NCBI GenBank assembly: GCA_002779825.1
Contig: PEVN01000512.1
Location: forward strand, 1 to 64,000
Reading direction: 5' to 3'
DNA: 64,000 nt
From: Armatimonadetes bacterium CG06_land_8_20_14_3_00_66_21
Lineage (GTDB): Bacteria; Armatimonadota; Abditibacteriia; CG2-30-66-41
Shown here one piece after another: positions 28,895 to 37,197 of the stretch. How positions within the stretch are numbered: the stretch's first letter is position 1; each line of letters begins with the position of its first letter. The notes below the pieces were generated by a model. It was not told where the DNA came from and searched no databases. It saw nothing but the letters and a program-made list of their open reading frames with translations. Position numbers and translations under genes: made by a program.

Positions 28895-29566
28895 TCACGA
28901 GCCGCTATGCGAGACGACGATCCCGCCGACCGTCGTCTCCACCACCTGTCCGCGGTCTGGGTCGTACAGCCTCACGGGCGACTCATCCGCCGCCAACCGC
29001 GCCGTCTCCGCCGCGGTCGGCGGCTCACTTAGCTGGCTCAGCGCAGCAAACGCGAACGCTCGCGTCGCCGGGTCAGGGTCGTGGAGAGATTGTCGGAGCG
29101 GCTCCACGTAGGGGAGCATCACTTCGCGGTCCGCCGACGCCAGGGCGGCCATGGCCTGGTGCACACCGCGACGGAAGTAGTCCTCCTCGCAGAAGGCGGC
29201 CACAACGGTGGCGTATTCCCCCAGCAGAGCGGGCACCCGCACTAAGATCTCCGCGATCGCTTCGGGCGCATGCTTCACGTTTGCACCCGACTCCTCGTTC
29301 ATCGCCCACAGCAGTCGACGGATCTGCTCGCGGACCGCCTCCAGGTCAGTCTCCGCCGCGCTGGCGCAGACTCGGGCAAGTCCTTCCATGGCTCGGCAGC
29401 GCAGCAACTCATCGGCCTCGACCAACAACGAACTCAAGACGCCGACAAGCCGCTGATCGGCCCGCGCAGCGGCAACGAGCCTCTCCAAGTCGCGAGCTTC
29501 GAGCAACTCACGGACGAGTGCCTTTCGCTCCGCCCTGGAGGACCGTTGCTTGCTGCGAGGCTGCAC
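28895..29566 (-). CDS. HEAT-repeat protein, DVU0298-like
   Basis: 223 residues with a GTG start at 29566. It is alpha-helical throughout, with HEAT-like helical pairs. The central block with RRLLWAMNEESG and HAPEAIAEIL, followed by the CEEDYFRRGVHQAMAALA segment, strongly resembles the DVU0298 family known from sulfate reducers. The function of that family is unknown to me; HEAT proteins usually scaffold protein contacts. The gene lies 16 bases after desulfoferrodoxin and upstream of the ferritins, which suggests a link to oxygen defence. Confidence 0.75.
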   Translation of the reverse strand: MQPRSKQRSSRAERKALVRELLEARDLERLVAAARADQRLVGVLSSLLVEADELLRCRAMEGLARVCASAAETDLEAVREQIRRLLWAMNEESGANVKHAPEAIAEILVRVPALLGEYATVVAAFCEEDYFRRGVHQAMAALASADREVMLPYVEPLRQSLHDPDPATRAFAFAALSQLSEPPTAAETARLAADESPVRLYDPDRGQVVETTVGGIVVSHSGS

Positions 29567-29582
29567 GTGTCTGCCAGAACCT

Positions 29583-29957
29583 CTATGCCTTCCAGAGGCC
29601 GTGAAGGTTGCAGTAGGCCCGCGCCGAGACTTCCTCTGCTTTGAGGCAGAAGCAAGCCTTTGGGGCGTCGCCCGGCTTGAGGTACTTCGTGGCGGTCTTG
29701 CCGTCGGCGATGACCTCGATCAGCTCGATGTAGTGGTCGTCTGCCATGGGGTGTTCAACGCTGCCGACGGTCACGCATACGCCCGACTCGGTCTTGGCGA
29801 TGACCGGGACATGCTTCTCTTGAGCAGCGTCGGTGGTGTTCTCGGTCACCGCTGCCATGGGCTGATTGCAGCAGACCAGAGTGCCGAGCCCCTCGTGCGT
29901 CAGCTCCACCATATGCCCGCATAGCCCGCATTTGAATACTGTCAATTTTGCCGCCAT
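29583..29957 (-). CDS. dfx: Desulfoferrodoxin (superoxide reductase)
   Basis: 124 residues. The N-terminal desulforedoxin domain has CGLCG and VCCNQP for the FeCys4 centre; the superoxide-reductase domain has [21 protein letters not shown] and CNLHGLWKA, supplying the four His and one Cys of the reactive centre II. It reduces superoxide to peroxide with electrons from rubredoxin. GGAGG is 9 nt before the ATG at 29957. It leads a minus-strand cluster with HEAT, ferritins and rubrerythrin, which would remove the peroxide formed. Confidence 0.95.
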   Translation of the reverse strand: MAAKLTVFKCGLCGHMVELTHEGLGTLVCCNQPMAAVTENTTDAAQEKHVPVIAKTESGVCVTVGSVEHPMADDHYIELIEVIADGKTATKYLKPGDAPKACFCLKAEEVSARAYCNLHGLWKA

Positions 29958-30203
29958 CTGTTCCTACCTCCTGAGTTTGGGCCTTGCCGATTGTGCGCAG
30001 TGCCGCCCGCCGCAGCTCCCGACGCGGCGCGGACGCGTCCTGCTCGGAGCGTGCCAAGCGTTGAGAACGCACGCAGCGCTGAACTGGCGCACCGACGCAA
30101 TTCATCCGGCTACTGGTGGATAGTATGACCTGCCCGGCACCATGGCGAAAGGCCACCGGAACCGGTCGGAGAGCGCAACGACGAGCGGGCGAACCGATGA
30201 TCG
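29958..30203. other. Intergenic region upstream of dfx without a recognisable gene
   Basis: 246 bases. It should contain the dfx promoter on the minus strand, but I see no convincing -35/-10 pair, no repeat and no terminator. ORFs here on either strand lack family features. Confidence 0.5.
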
Positions 30204-30416
30204 GGAAGGAACGCCGCTGCTCCGGTGCGAACTCGTGCTCCTCTCGACCTCGTCGAGGCGCTGGACACCGGCCGGGAGACCAGCGGCGACCTCAACCTCG
30301 CCCGCCGGAGCTTCGAGAGGATCATGGGTATAATCGACTCTCACCGTCGAGGCGGCGCGCGGGCATCGCTGCCGCTCGAACACCGATCCCTCTGCGTCGG
30401 CCGCCCCGACCGGTAG
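30204..30416 (+). pseudogene. Relic of a Gfo/Idh/MocA-family oxidoreductase C-terminus
   Basis: In the frame ending at TAG 30414-30416 the translation reads LDLVEALDTGRETSGDL, then RRSFERIMGIIDSHRRGG and ARASLPL. This is the familiar C-terminal helix and tail of Gfo/Idh/MocA oxidoreductases (a patient, non-start fragment). Only about 70 residues remain; the frame is closed by TGA about 30204, and the Rossmann N-terminus is absent. It lies directly upstream of an intact paralogous family member, so it is probably the remains of a duplicated or displaced gene. A TATAAT occurs inside it at 30329-30334 but has no good -35. Confidence 0.7.
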
Positions 30417-30431
30417 CAACGTGCGGAATGC

Positions 30432-30459
30432 CACTCACCACTCACCACTCACCACTCAC
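30432..30459 (+). repeat. Four tandem copies of a 7-bp repeat before the oxidoreductase gene
   Basis: CACTCAC is repeated exactly four times (30432-30459), ending immediately before AAGGAG and the ATG at 30476. It is the cleanest of the short-period spacer repeats in this window. Confidence 0.9.
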
Positions 30460-30475
30460 CAAGGAGAAATCACCT

Positions 30476-31495
30476 ATGTCAGTACGCCTCGGATTCATCG
30501 GCACCGGCGGCATCGCCCGGCGCCATCTCACCAACTGCAAAGACCATCCCGACGTGGAGATCGTCGGGCAGTGCGACGTGGTGCTTGAGCGCGCCCAAGC
30601 TGCCGCCACCGAGTTCGGCGGCAACGCCTACCAGAGCGCCGAAGACCTGTACGACAAGGAGAAGCCCGACGCCGTCGTTCTCTGCACGCCTCCCTTTGCC
30701 CACGGCGACCTCGAGGAGGGCGCCGCGCGGCGCGGGATCCACTTCTTCGTTGAGAAGCCCGTCGCCATCGACATGGCAATGGCGAACCGCGTCCAGCGAG
30801 TCGTCGAGGAGACCGGCATCACCACCCAGGTGGGCTACATGTTCCGGCTCGCGGAGGGACCCAAGAAGGCGCGCGAACTGCTGGCGACCCGCGCCGTAGC
30901 CATGGTGCAGGCGCACTACTACATGCCCGGTCTGCCCGGACCAAGCTGGTGGCCGAAGATGGCGTTGGGCGGCGGACAGCTCGTCGAGCAGGCGACCCAC
31001 ATGTTGGACCTGGGTCGCTTCCTCGCCGGCGACGTGAAGAGCGTCACCGGCCGCACTGCCCGTGTCCGCGACTGGACCCCGCCCGCGGGCTACGAGCCCG
31101 CCCCCGGTTTGCTCAAGTACGCCGACGGGTTTGAGATCCCAGACACCACCGGGTTGGTGATGGAGTATGAGTCCGGCGCGCTGGGCACACTGAGCTGTTC
31201 CATGGTCCCGCAAGCCGCGTGGGACAATGGCTTCAAAGTCGTCGCCGACGGCCTGCTCGTGACTCTCGAAGGCGCCACTGCCCGCTGGGTCGGCGACGAA
31301 GAAGGCAACCTGCCTGCCGGCGCCAACTGGGCCAACTACGTTCTCGACGAGTTCATCGCCGCCGTGAAAGACGGCACCGGCAAGACCAGCGTGCCGTACA
31401 TTGAGGGCGTCAAGAGTCTCGCCGTCTCCCTCGCCGGCTATGAGTCCGTGAAGCGCGGCGGCGGGCCGGTGGAGATCGCCGAACTGGTGGACTGA
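30476..31495 (+). CDS. Gfo/Idh/MocA family NAD(P)-dependent oxidoreductase
   Basis: 339 residues. The start is fixed by AAGGAG at 9-14 nt upstream of ATG 30476. The Rossmann fold opens with GFIGTGGIARRHL; the EKPVAIDM motif (Lys of the catalytic EKP) is at about residue 98; the C-terminal domain has the GGGQLVEQATHMLDLGRFLAG stretch with the Gfo-family His. These enzymes oxidise or reduce sugars and inositols with NAD(P). The neighbours (a relic of the same family and a secreted glycosidase-like protein) suggest sugar metabolism, but the substrate is unknown. Confidence 0.92.
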   Translation: MSVRLGFIGTGGIARRHLTNCKDHPDVEIVGQCDVVLERAQAAATEFGGNAYQSAEDLYDKEKPDAVVLCTPPFAHGDLEEGAARRGIHFFVEKPVAIDMAMANRVQRVVEETGITTQVGYMFRLAEGPKKARELLATRAVAMVQAHYYMPGLPGPSWWPKMALGGGQLVEQATHMLDLGRFLAGDVKSVTGRTARVRDWTPPAGYEPAPGLLKYADGFEIPDTTGLVMEYESGALGTLSCSMVPQAAWDNGFKVVADGLLVTLEGATARWVGDEEGNLPAGANWANYVLDEFIAAVKDGTGKTSVPYIEGVKSLAVSLAGYESVKRGGGPVEIAELVD

Positions 31496-31507
31496 GCCAC
31501 CGCAGCT

Positions 31508-31529
31508 CCGGGGGGGACGCCCCCCCCGG
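31508..31529 (+). terminator. GC-only hairpin between the oxidoreductase and the glycosidase-like gene
   Basis: CCGGGGGGG (31508-31516) pairs with CCCCCCCGG (31521-31529) across a 4-nt loop. It has no T-run, so it is only a possible terminator or transcript-stability hairpin. Confidence 0.4.
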
Positions 31530-31585
31530 TTCGATCCGCTCGGAAGCCAAGCGTCTGCGGCGCCATCAGGGAGAGGTGCACGAAC

Positions 31586-34500
31586 ATGCGCAGCTATGCA
31601 GCAATCGCCATTCTCGCGGCCTTCACCGCAGCAGGGCACGCAGACCAGCTCCCCGACCTGCTTGTCGACCACGGCGCCCGTCTCGACGCGGGCTCTGTCA
31701 CCGGCTGGACGGCGCAGCCCGGTTGGTTGGGCAATGCGTCGGGAACCGCGACGGTGACGGCCGAGGGGGCGCTAACGTGCTTCGCGGTGCCTGAGCCGAG
31801 GCGCGGGATGAAGTGGTCGCACGCGATGGGCGGGGTGTGGCTGCAGGAGGCGCCGTGGCTGGTGGTGCGGTATCGCGCGCAGCAGTACGAGCCGACGGGT
31901 GGGTACTTTGTGTACCTGGACGACGGGGCGCACAAGGGCGAGGTGTATGCACTGAAGCCGGAGGATGTGAAGGCGGATGGGCAGTGGCATACGGTCGCAG
32001 TGGACGCGCAGGCGGCAGCGCATGGGGAAAGCATCGAGGCGGTCGCCGTGCAGGTGCAGACTGACGCAGCGGGCGACGGAAGGTTGTGGCTGGACTCGCT
32101 AACATTCATGGCGGCGCCGCCGGAAGGCGCCGAGGTTATCGGCGGCGGGGCAACGACGGCGGCGGCGGACTACTCCTTCCCAGTAGCCCAATCGCTGTGG
32201 GTGGCGCAGCCGTCGTGGCTGGCAGTGCCGACGGAGAAGCAGCGCACGGTCGTCGAGGGGGAGCGGGCGACCTTCGCGGTGAGCGAGGCGGGGCGAGGGA
32301 TGAAGTGGTTGTGGAAGCTGCCGGAGTCGGCGCCCTTGGAGGGACGCGGCTACCTGGTGGTGCGGTATCGGGCCAGCAATGTGAGCGCGCAGGGCGACTA
32401 CGCGATCAGCGTCTTGGGCAACCTGCTTGATGGCGGCATGAACTACACGACGGCGGCCATGCCCACGGAGTGGGCGTGCGACGGGCGGTGGCACACTGCG
32501 TCAATTGGTATTCGGCAGGTGACGGAGAAGTTCACTGCCGCCGAGGCGCTGGCCGTGCAGGTAATTGCTGACGCGCAACTGCCGGCCAAGCTGGAACTCG
32601 AGTCGCTCACGCTGGCGTCGCGGCCGGCGGAGTCGCCGCTGTCCGACTGGGTGGAGGCGCGCCCCGCGAAGGCGCACCCCGGGTTCGCGCCTGTGGAGCT
32701 CCCGGCAGAGCGCAACCTGGCGCTCGCCGACATGCTCGCGGCGCTGCAGATGAGCGGGACGTTCGACGCGAAGGAGATCGCGGTCGCCGGAGTGCCGTTC
32801 CGCCTGGCGCCGTCGCCGGAGCTGCTCTCGACTTCGCTGGACGGCACCGGCGAGCTGCGCGTGCCTCTGCAGGGAAAGGCGGCCGAGGTCTACGTGTTGA
32901 CGCTGAACCTGTTCTGCGGGGGGGAGGAGCCGGTGCGCGGGAGCGGCAAGCTGACGGCGATCCGCGACGTGGACCGGTTTCGGTTGGCAGTGACGTACGC
33001 CGACGGACTGACCGACGAGTTCCTCCCGCTGGACGTGCTCACCGGTCGGCACGAAGTCCGCCGGGGGCCGGCGGTGGTGTGCGTGCCGGTGGACCCGAAG
33101 CGGGCGCTGCGCGAACTGACGCTGACGGACGCGACTGAGCGGGGGGCGTTTGCGTTGGCGGCGGTTACGTTCGGGCGCCGCGGGACTTCGACTCCCTTCG
33201 CCGCCTCTCGCGGCCTCGGGGCGGCTTCAGTCGCTCAGTCAGACGGAGCGCGTTCGGGGGGCGCGGGCGAACTGCGGCTCTCCGAGAAGGGGGAGGTTGT
33301 GCGGCTGACAAGCGCCGGTTCGGCTGTTGCCCTTCGGCTTTCGCCGACGCCGTCGATTGTTGAGCTGACTCATGGAGCGACGGGCGCGACGTACCGACTC
33401 AGCGGCGACGCGGCGACGCTCTTCCAGGTGACGGTTGGCGGCGAGACGGTGCCCGCTGACGGTCTCACGCCCCTCTCCAAAGCCAGCCTGCAAGACGCCG
33501 CAGTGCACACAGCGTATCGTGTGGGCGACACGGGCGTGCAACTTGGGCTGACTGTCGAGTCTACGCCGACAGGAGAATTGCGGTTGCGGACTTCGCTGAA
33601 GAACGCCACGCAGGAGGCGAAGCAGGTCGCGCTGGTCGGCCCGCAGGTCGCCGGCTACGTTCTGGGCAACGACCTAACTGACAACTGGTACTTCGCGCTG
33701 AGCCAGAGCCTGCACTTCAGCAATCAGCCTGCACGCCTTTGCGCCCGGCACTGCGGTCACGGTTCGCCCGTGCAGTTCGTGACCACCTTCAACCCGCAGT
33801 CGGGCGACGGGCTGTATCTACGCACCGAGGACACCCTCGGCGACTGTCGCAACTACGTCACGGAGAAGAGCGAAGCCGGCATGGCGGTCGGCGTTGAGTG
33901 TCCTGTGCGCGCCTTGGCGCCAGGCGAGACGGTCGCGCTCGCACCGACGGTGTTCGGCCTCTGCGGGGGCGACTGGCGCCCGGCGTTCCACGCCTACCGC
34001 GACTGGCTGAAGACGAGGTACCGGCCGGCGTCGCCGCGGAAGCAGTGGTTCCGCAACGTCTTCAACTTCCGGCAGCGATTCCTGTATGCTTGGGACCCGC
34101 TGTTCGACTCGGCGACGCGGAAGCTGGAGCTCGTCTCGGCCGTGCAGGAGGGTGAACGCAGCTTCGGCGGCGCCGACTACGTGCACCTGTTTGACTGGGG
34201 CTCGGTGCCGCAGTACGGCCGGGTGTATGGGCGCGAAGGCGACTATTCGCCCTTCGACCTGATGAGCTGGAAGAAGGAGGACCTCCGGGCGCAGGTCGCG
34301 GAACTACAGCAGGCCGGGGTGCCCGTCGGGCTGTACATCGAGGGCTACCTGCTCCAGGAGAACGGGAAGTTGGGCAGCGGGCGCGGCAAGGCCTGGCAGA
34401 TCAAGAACGCCAAGGGCGAACCGCTCTACTGGCCGGAAAGCACAGAGATGTTCGTGTGCCCGTGGGTGAAGGACTGGCAGGCGGTGCAAGCACACACGTA

Positions 34501-35284
34501 TGCGAACATGATCCGCGACCTGGGTGTGAACGGCATGTACCTCGACGAGTTCGGCTTCGCCGACGCCGGCAAGGACTGCTACGACCCGGCGCACGGGCAC
34601 CCGGTGCCGGGGTACTGCGTGAGCGGCGAGCGCGATTGCACCCGACGCGTGCGCGGGGCGATGGACACCGTCAACCCGGAGACCGCCCTGTACGGCGAGG
34701 AGACGCCGCCCGACGTGAACTCCCAGTACCAGGACGGTTCGTTCACGTACGTCATGCGGCACAGCCTGCTGCAGAGCGCGTCGATACCGCTGAACCTGTT
34801 CCGCTTCGCTGTCCCGTCATTCAAGAGCTTCCAGATCCTCGTGTGCGACAAACCCACCGGCACGTGGGCGACAGGCGTCAAGTGGACGTTCTTCAACGGC
34901 GACGGCATCTGGTTGGAGGGTGTCGCCGGCGACTGGTTCGCATCCCAGACGCGAGCCGCCATCCGCAAGTGCCACGCGCTCCTGCGGGAGCATCGGGACG
35001 CCTTCACCTCAGACACCCCTGAACCGCTGGTACCGACGGAGCAATCCGGCGTCTACGCCAACCTCTTCCCTACCCCCACCAAGCGCGTCTACACACTGTA
35101 CAATTCACAGCCGCAAACCGTCCGCGGCAATCTGCTGCGGGTGCCGCGACAGCCGGGCGCCAGATACCTGGATGCCTGGAACGGCAAATCGCTGACCCCC
35201 ATGCCCGACGGAGCCGACGACCTGCTGCCGCTGGAGTTGGGGCCGATGGATGTCGGCTGCATCGTCTGCACGTCGGTGCAGTGA
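31586..35284 (+). CDS. Large secreted glycoside-hydrolase-like protein (DUF6259-type)
   Basis: 1232 residues with an N-terminal signal peptide (SYAAIAILAAFTAAGHA). Two beta-rich jelly-roll-like modules (about 40-180 and 190-345), each with a GRGMKW motif and matching Trp/Tyr blocks, look like duplicated carbohydrate-binding units. The C-terminal half, from about 800, is a TIM-barrel-like region containing FDWGSVPQYGRVYG, LYIEGYLL, GVNGMYLDEFGFAD and a later GEETPPDVNSQY, the pattern I associate with the DUF6259 family. Asp and Glu in LDEFG and GEET are candidate catalytic acids. The substrate is unknown. RBS GGGAGAGG precedes the ATG; codon use is strongly GC-rich like the neighbours. Confidence 0.8.
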   Translation: MRSYAAIAILAAFTAAGHADQLPDLLVDHGARLDAGSVTGWTAQPGWLGNASGTATVTAEGALTCFAVPEPRRGMKWSHAMGGVWLQEAPWLVVRYRAQQYEPTGGYFVYLDDGAHKGEVYALKPEDVKADGQWHTVAVDAQAAAHGESIEAVAVQVQTDAAGDGRLWLDSLTFMAAPPEGAEVIGGGATTAAADYSFPVAQSLWVAQPSWLAVPTEKQRTVVEGERATFAVSEAGRGMKWLWKLPESAPLEGRGYLVVRYRASNVSAQGDYAISVLGNLLDGGMNYTTAAMPTEWACDGRWHTASIGIRQVTEKFTAAEALAVQVIADAQLPAKLELESLTLASRPAESPLSDWVEARPAKAHPGFAPVELPAERNLALADMLAALQMSGTFDAKEIAVAGVPFRLAPSPELLSTSLDGTGELRVPLQGKAAEVYVLTLNLFCGGEEPVRGSGKLTAIRDVDRFRLAVTYADGLTDEFLPLDVLTGRHEVRRGPAVVCVPVDPKRALRELTLTDATERGAFALAAVTFGRRGTSTPFAASRGLGAASVAQSDGARSGGAGELRLSEKGEVVRLTSAGSAVALRLSPTPSIVELTHGATGATYRLSGDAATLFQVTVGGETVPADGLTPLSKASLQDAAVHTAYRVGDTGVQLGLTVESTPTGELRLRTSLKNATQEAKQVALVGPQVAGYVLGNDLTDNWYFALSQSLHFSNQPARLCARHCGHGSPVQFVTTFNPQSGDGLYLRTEDTLGDCRNYVTEKSEAGMAVGVECPVRALAPGETVALAPTVFGLCGGDWRPAFHAYRDWLKTRYRPASPRKQWFRNVFNFRQRFLYAWDPLFDSATRKLELVSAVQEGERSFGGADYVHLFDWGSVPQYGRVYGREGDYSPFDLMSWKKEDLRAQVAELQQAGVPVGLYIEGYLLQENGKLGSGRGKAWQIKNAKGEPLYWPESTEMFVCPWVKDWQAVQAHTYANMIRDLGVNGMYLDEFGFADAGKDCYDPAHGHPVPGYCVSGERDCTRRVRGAMDTVNPETALYGEETPPDVNSQYQDGSFTYVMRHSLLQSASIPLNLFRFAVPSFKSFQILVCDKPTGTWATGVKWTFFNGDGIWLEGVAGDWFASQTRAAIRKCHALLREHRDAFTSDTPEPLVPTEQSGVYANLFPTPTKRVYTLYNSQPQTVRGNLLRVPRQPGARYLDAWNGKSLTPMPDGADDLLPLELGPMDVGCIVCTSVQ

Positions 35285-35384
35285 GCGCGGCCTGACAGTG
35301 TGGTGCGGGGAGGGATTCGCCGAGCAGCGACGAACCTCGGGGAAGCGGAGCCGGAGTGTTGGAGTTCTGGGGAGGAACCAAGCG

Positions 35385-35759
35385 ATGAAGGCTCTGGTCG
35401 TCGACGACGAGCCTGTCATGCGCCGCGTGGTTGAGAGGACACTGACGGACATGGGAGTCGAAGCGGTCTCCGAGACCAGCGGGCTGAACGCGCTCTATCG
35501 CGTCCACGAGCAGCCGTTCGACCTCGTGTTCATGGATCTCATGATGCCCGGGGGGAACGGCGTGTATGCCATCGAGGAAGTCCTGAAGCGTCGGCCGGGT
35601 ACACGGATCGTCGCGATCACGGGTCTCGCCACGGATGAGATCGTCGCCAAGGCGCTGGAGCGGGGCGCGGAGTCGCGTCTGCGGAAACCGTTCTCGACAC
35701 ACGTGATCAGGGAGACCGTCGAGCGAGTGCGGCGGGAGAGCGACGGAGGAACAGCATGA
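35385..35759 (+). CDS. Stand-alone receiver-domain response regulator
   Basis: 124 residues from ATG at 35385 (GGAGG upstream); it is a single receiver domain. The acidic pocket D7 D8, the phospho-acceptor D51 in LVFMDLMM, a Thr/Ser in ITGLA and the Lys in LRKPFS are all present. No output domain follows. It overlaps the downstream oxidoreductase by ATGA, an unusual pairing for a receiver. Its partner kinase is not adjacent; the nearest kinase in the window is at 39409. It could act by binding a protein partner. Confidence 0.92.
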   Translation: MKALVVDDEPVMRRVVERTLTDMGVEAVSETSGLNALYRVHEQPFDLVFMDLMMPGGNGVYAIEEVLKRRPGTRIVAITGLATDEIVAKALERGAESRLRKPFSTHVIRETVERVRRESDGGTA

Positions 35760-36844
35760 AGATAGAACTCAGGCTTGGTCTGGTCGGCTGCGGCGGTCGC
35801 GGTCGCGGTATGTTCAAGCTGGCGACCGGCGGGTTCGCCGGCGTCCAACCGGTCGCTGTCTGCGACCTCAGCCCGGACCTGGCGTCGGCGGCCGCCGCGG
35901 AGCACCCCGGCGCCGACCAGTTCACCGACTTCGAGGCGATGCTCGACGGCGCGGCGTTGGATGCCCTCCTCGTCGAGACACCCGCCAACGTGCATGCTAA
36001 GCTCTGCGCGCAGGCGCTGCGGCGAAACGTCTACGTGATGGGCGACGTGCCGTGCGTGGACAGCCCAGCCGAAGCGCAACAGCTCTGGGATGCACAACAG
36101 GAGAGCGACGCGTTCTACATGTTGGGCGCGAACCCGAACATGTGGGCGTTTGTCGAGACGGCGGTCGATCTGAAAGAGAAGGGCTTGCTGGGCGAGCCGT
36201 ACTACGCGGAGACCGAGTACATCCACGACGTGCAATCGCTGTTCACAGCGACCCCCTGGCGCGAGACGTACGAGTCCATCAAGTACTGCACCCACTCCCT
36301 CGGCCCGATCATGCGGCTGATCGACGAAGACCTGGAGTGGGTCTCGTGCTTCGATACGGGGAGCCACGTCAACAAGAAGCCCGGGCAGCACGATGCCATG
36401 GCGGCGCTGTTCCGCACGCGGTCGAATGTCGCGGTGCGACTGCTGACGTCCTTCGTCAACCACTACCCCGGCTGCAACCATCACTACCGCGTGTACGGCA
36501 CGAAGGGCTATTTCGAGCGCACGCCCGCCTACAACGGCGCGCCCAAGGTGCTGTTCCGGTCGACGGAACTGTATCTCGACAAGGCATTCGTCGAACTTCC
36601 CATCGACACGCTGCGCCCCGAGTACGTCGGGAATGCCCGCGCCGCCGGGCACGGCGGTGCCGACTACGCGTTGCTGGACCGGTTCTTCGGGGCGGTCCGC
36701 ACAGGCGGCCCCGCGCCCATTGGCGTGCGCGACGCCCTGCGGATGAGCTTGCCCGGTGTGCTCGCCGCGGAGTCGGCGCGGCGGGGAGGCGAGTTGCTGC
36801 GGATTGCGTATCCGTGGACGGCAACGGACTGCACCGCACGCTGA
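35756..36844 (+). CDS. Gfo/Idh/MocA family oxidoreductase
   Basis: 362 residues; the start overlaps the receiver-domain gene by ATGA. The Rossmann GLVGCGGRGRGM is followed by a CDLSPDLAS strand; the usual EKP is replaced by GDVPCVDS at about residue 98, so the catalytic Lys of the canonical EKP is not evident. The C-terminal half has EYIHDVQSLF and CTHSLGPIMRLID. The altered EKP block suggests a divergent member, perhaps with a different substrate or a regulatory role. It is followed by a toxin-antitoxin pair after 110 bases. Confidence 0.85.
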   Translation: MKIELRLGLVGCGGRGRGMFKLATGGFAGVQPVAVCDLSPDLASAAAAEHPGADQFTDFEAMLDGAALDALLVETPANVHAKLCAQALRRNVYVMGDVPCVDSPAEAQQLWDAQQESDAFYMLGANPNMWAFVETAVDLKEKGLLGEPYYAETEYIHDVQSLFTATPWRETYESIKYCTHSLGPIMRLIDEDLEWVSCFDTGSHVNKKPGQHDAMAALFRTRSNVAVRLLTSFVNHYPGCNHHYRVYGTKGYFERTPAYNGAPKVLFRSTELYLDKAFVELPIDTLRPEYVGNARAAGHGGADYALLDRFFGAVRTGGPAPIGVRDALRMSLPGVLAAESARRGGELLRIAYPWTATDCTAR

Positions 36845-36908
36845 GCTTCGCGCCACGGCCGCTGCAGCCCCCACTGCCGGCACGGGTCCGTGGGGCTGCC
36901 GGCTGGGC

Positions 36909-36937
36909 TTGCGCATGTCCCGGTGGTTGCGTATCCT
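36909..36937 (+). promoter_or_regulatory. Predicted promoter of the toxin-antitoxin pair
   Basis: TTGCGC (36909-36914), a 17-nt spacer and TATCCT (36932-36937), 18 nt before the GTG at 36955. The -35 is weak, but the -10 variant recurs at other starts in the window. Confidence 0.4.
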
Positions 36938-36954
36938 CTGCAAGGTGAATTGAG

Positions 36955-37197
36955 GTGAAGCAATTGACGAGGACCCTGTCGAGCCTCGAGCGGGAAGTCC
37001 TCGACCTGCCCACTTCCCAACGGGCCGCGCTGGCTGACCGTATCCTGGTGAGTCTCGACGAGGAAGGGCGAGGGACGGTTGACGCGCTCTGGACCGAAGA
37101 AGTTGAGCACCGTATCGACGAGTACGACCGGGGAGACGTGAAGGGCATTCCCGCCAGCGAGGTGCGCGCGAAGGCTCGGCGGATCCTGCAGGGATGA
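36955..37197 (+). CDS. Antitoxin-like addiction-module protein
   Basis: 80 residues from GTG at 36955. Short, helical, acidic, with the LPTSQRAALADRILVSL block and a C-terminal VRAKARRIL helix typical of the putative addiction-module component (TIGR02574-like) that pairs with RelE/ParE toxins. It overlaps the toxin gene by ATGA, as expected for a co-translated antitoxin. No ribbon-helix-helix DNA-binding N-terminus is clear, so autoregulation is uncertain. Confidence 0.8.
   Translation: MKQLTRTLSSLEREVLDLPTSQRAALADRILVSLDEEGRGTVDALWTEEVEHRIDEYDRGDVKGIPASEVRAKARRILQG

Noticed and set aside
30432-30459. The CACTCAC repeats as a CRISPR array
   Set aside because: Units are only 7 bp and adjacent without spacers, so it is a tandem repeat and not a CRISPR.
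31515-31540. A tRNA T-arm suggested by GGTTCGATCC
   Set aside because: The flanking bases cannot form a 5-bp T stem, and no anticodon or acceptor arm is visible around it.
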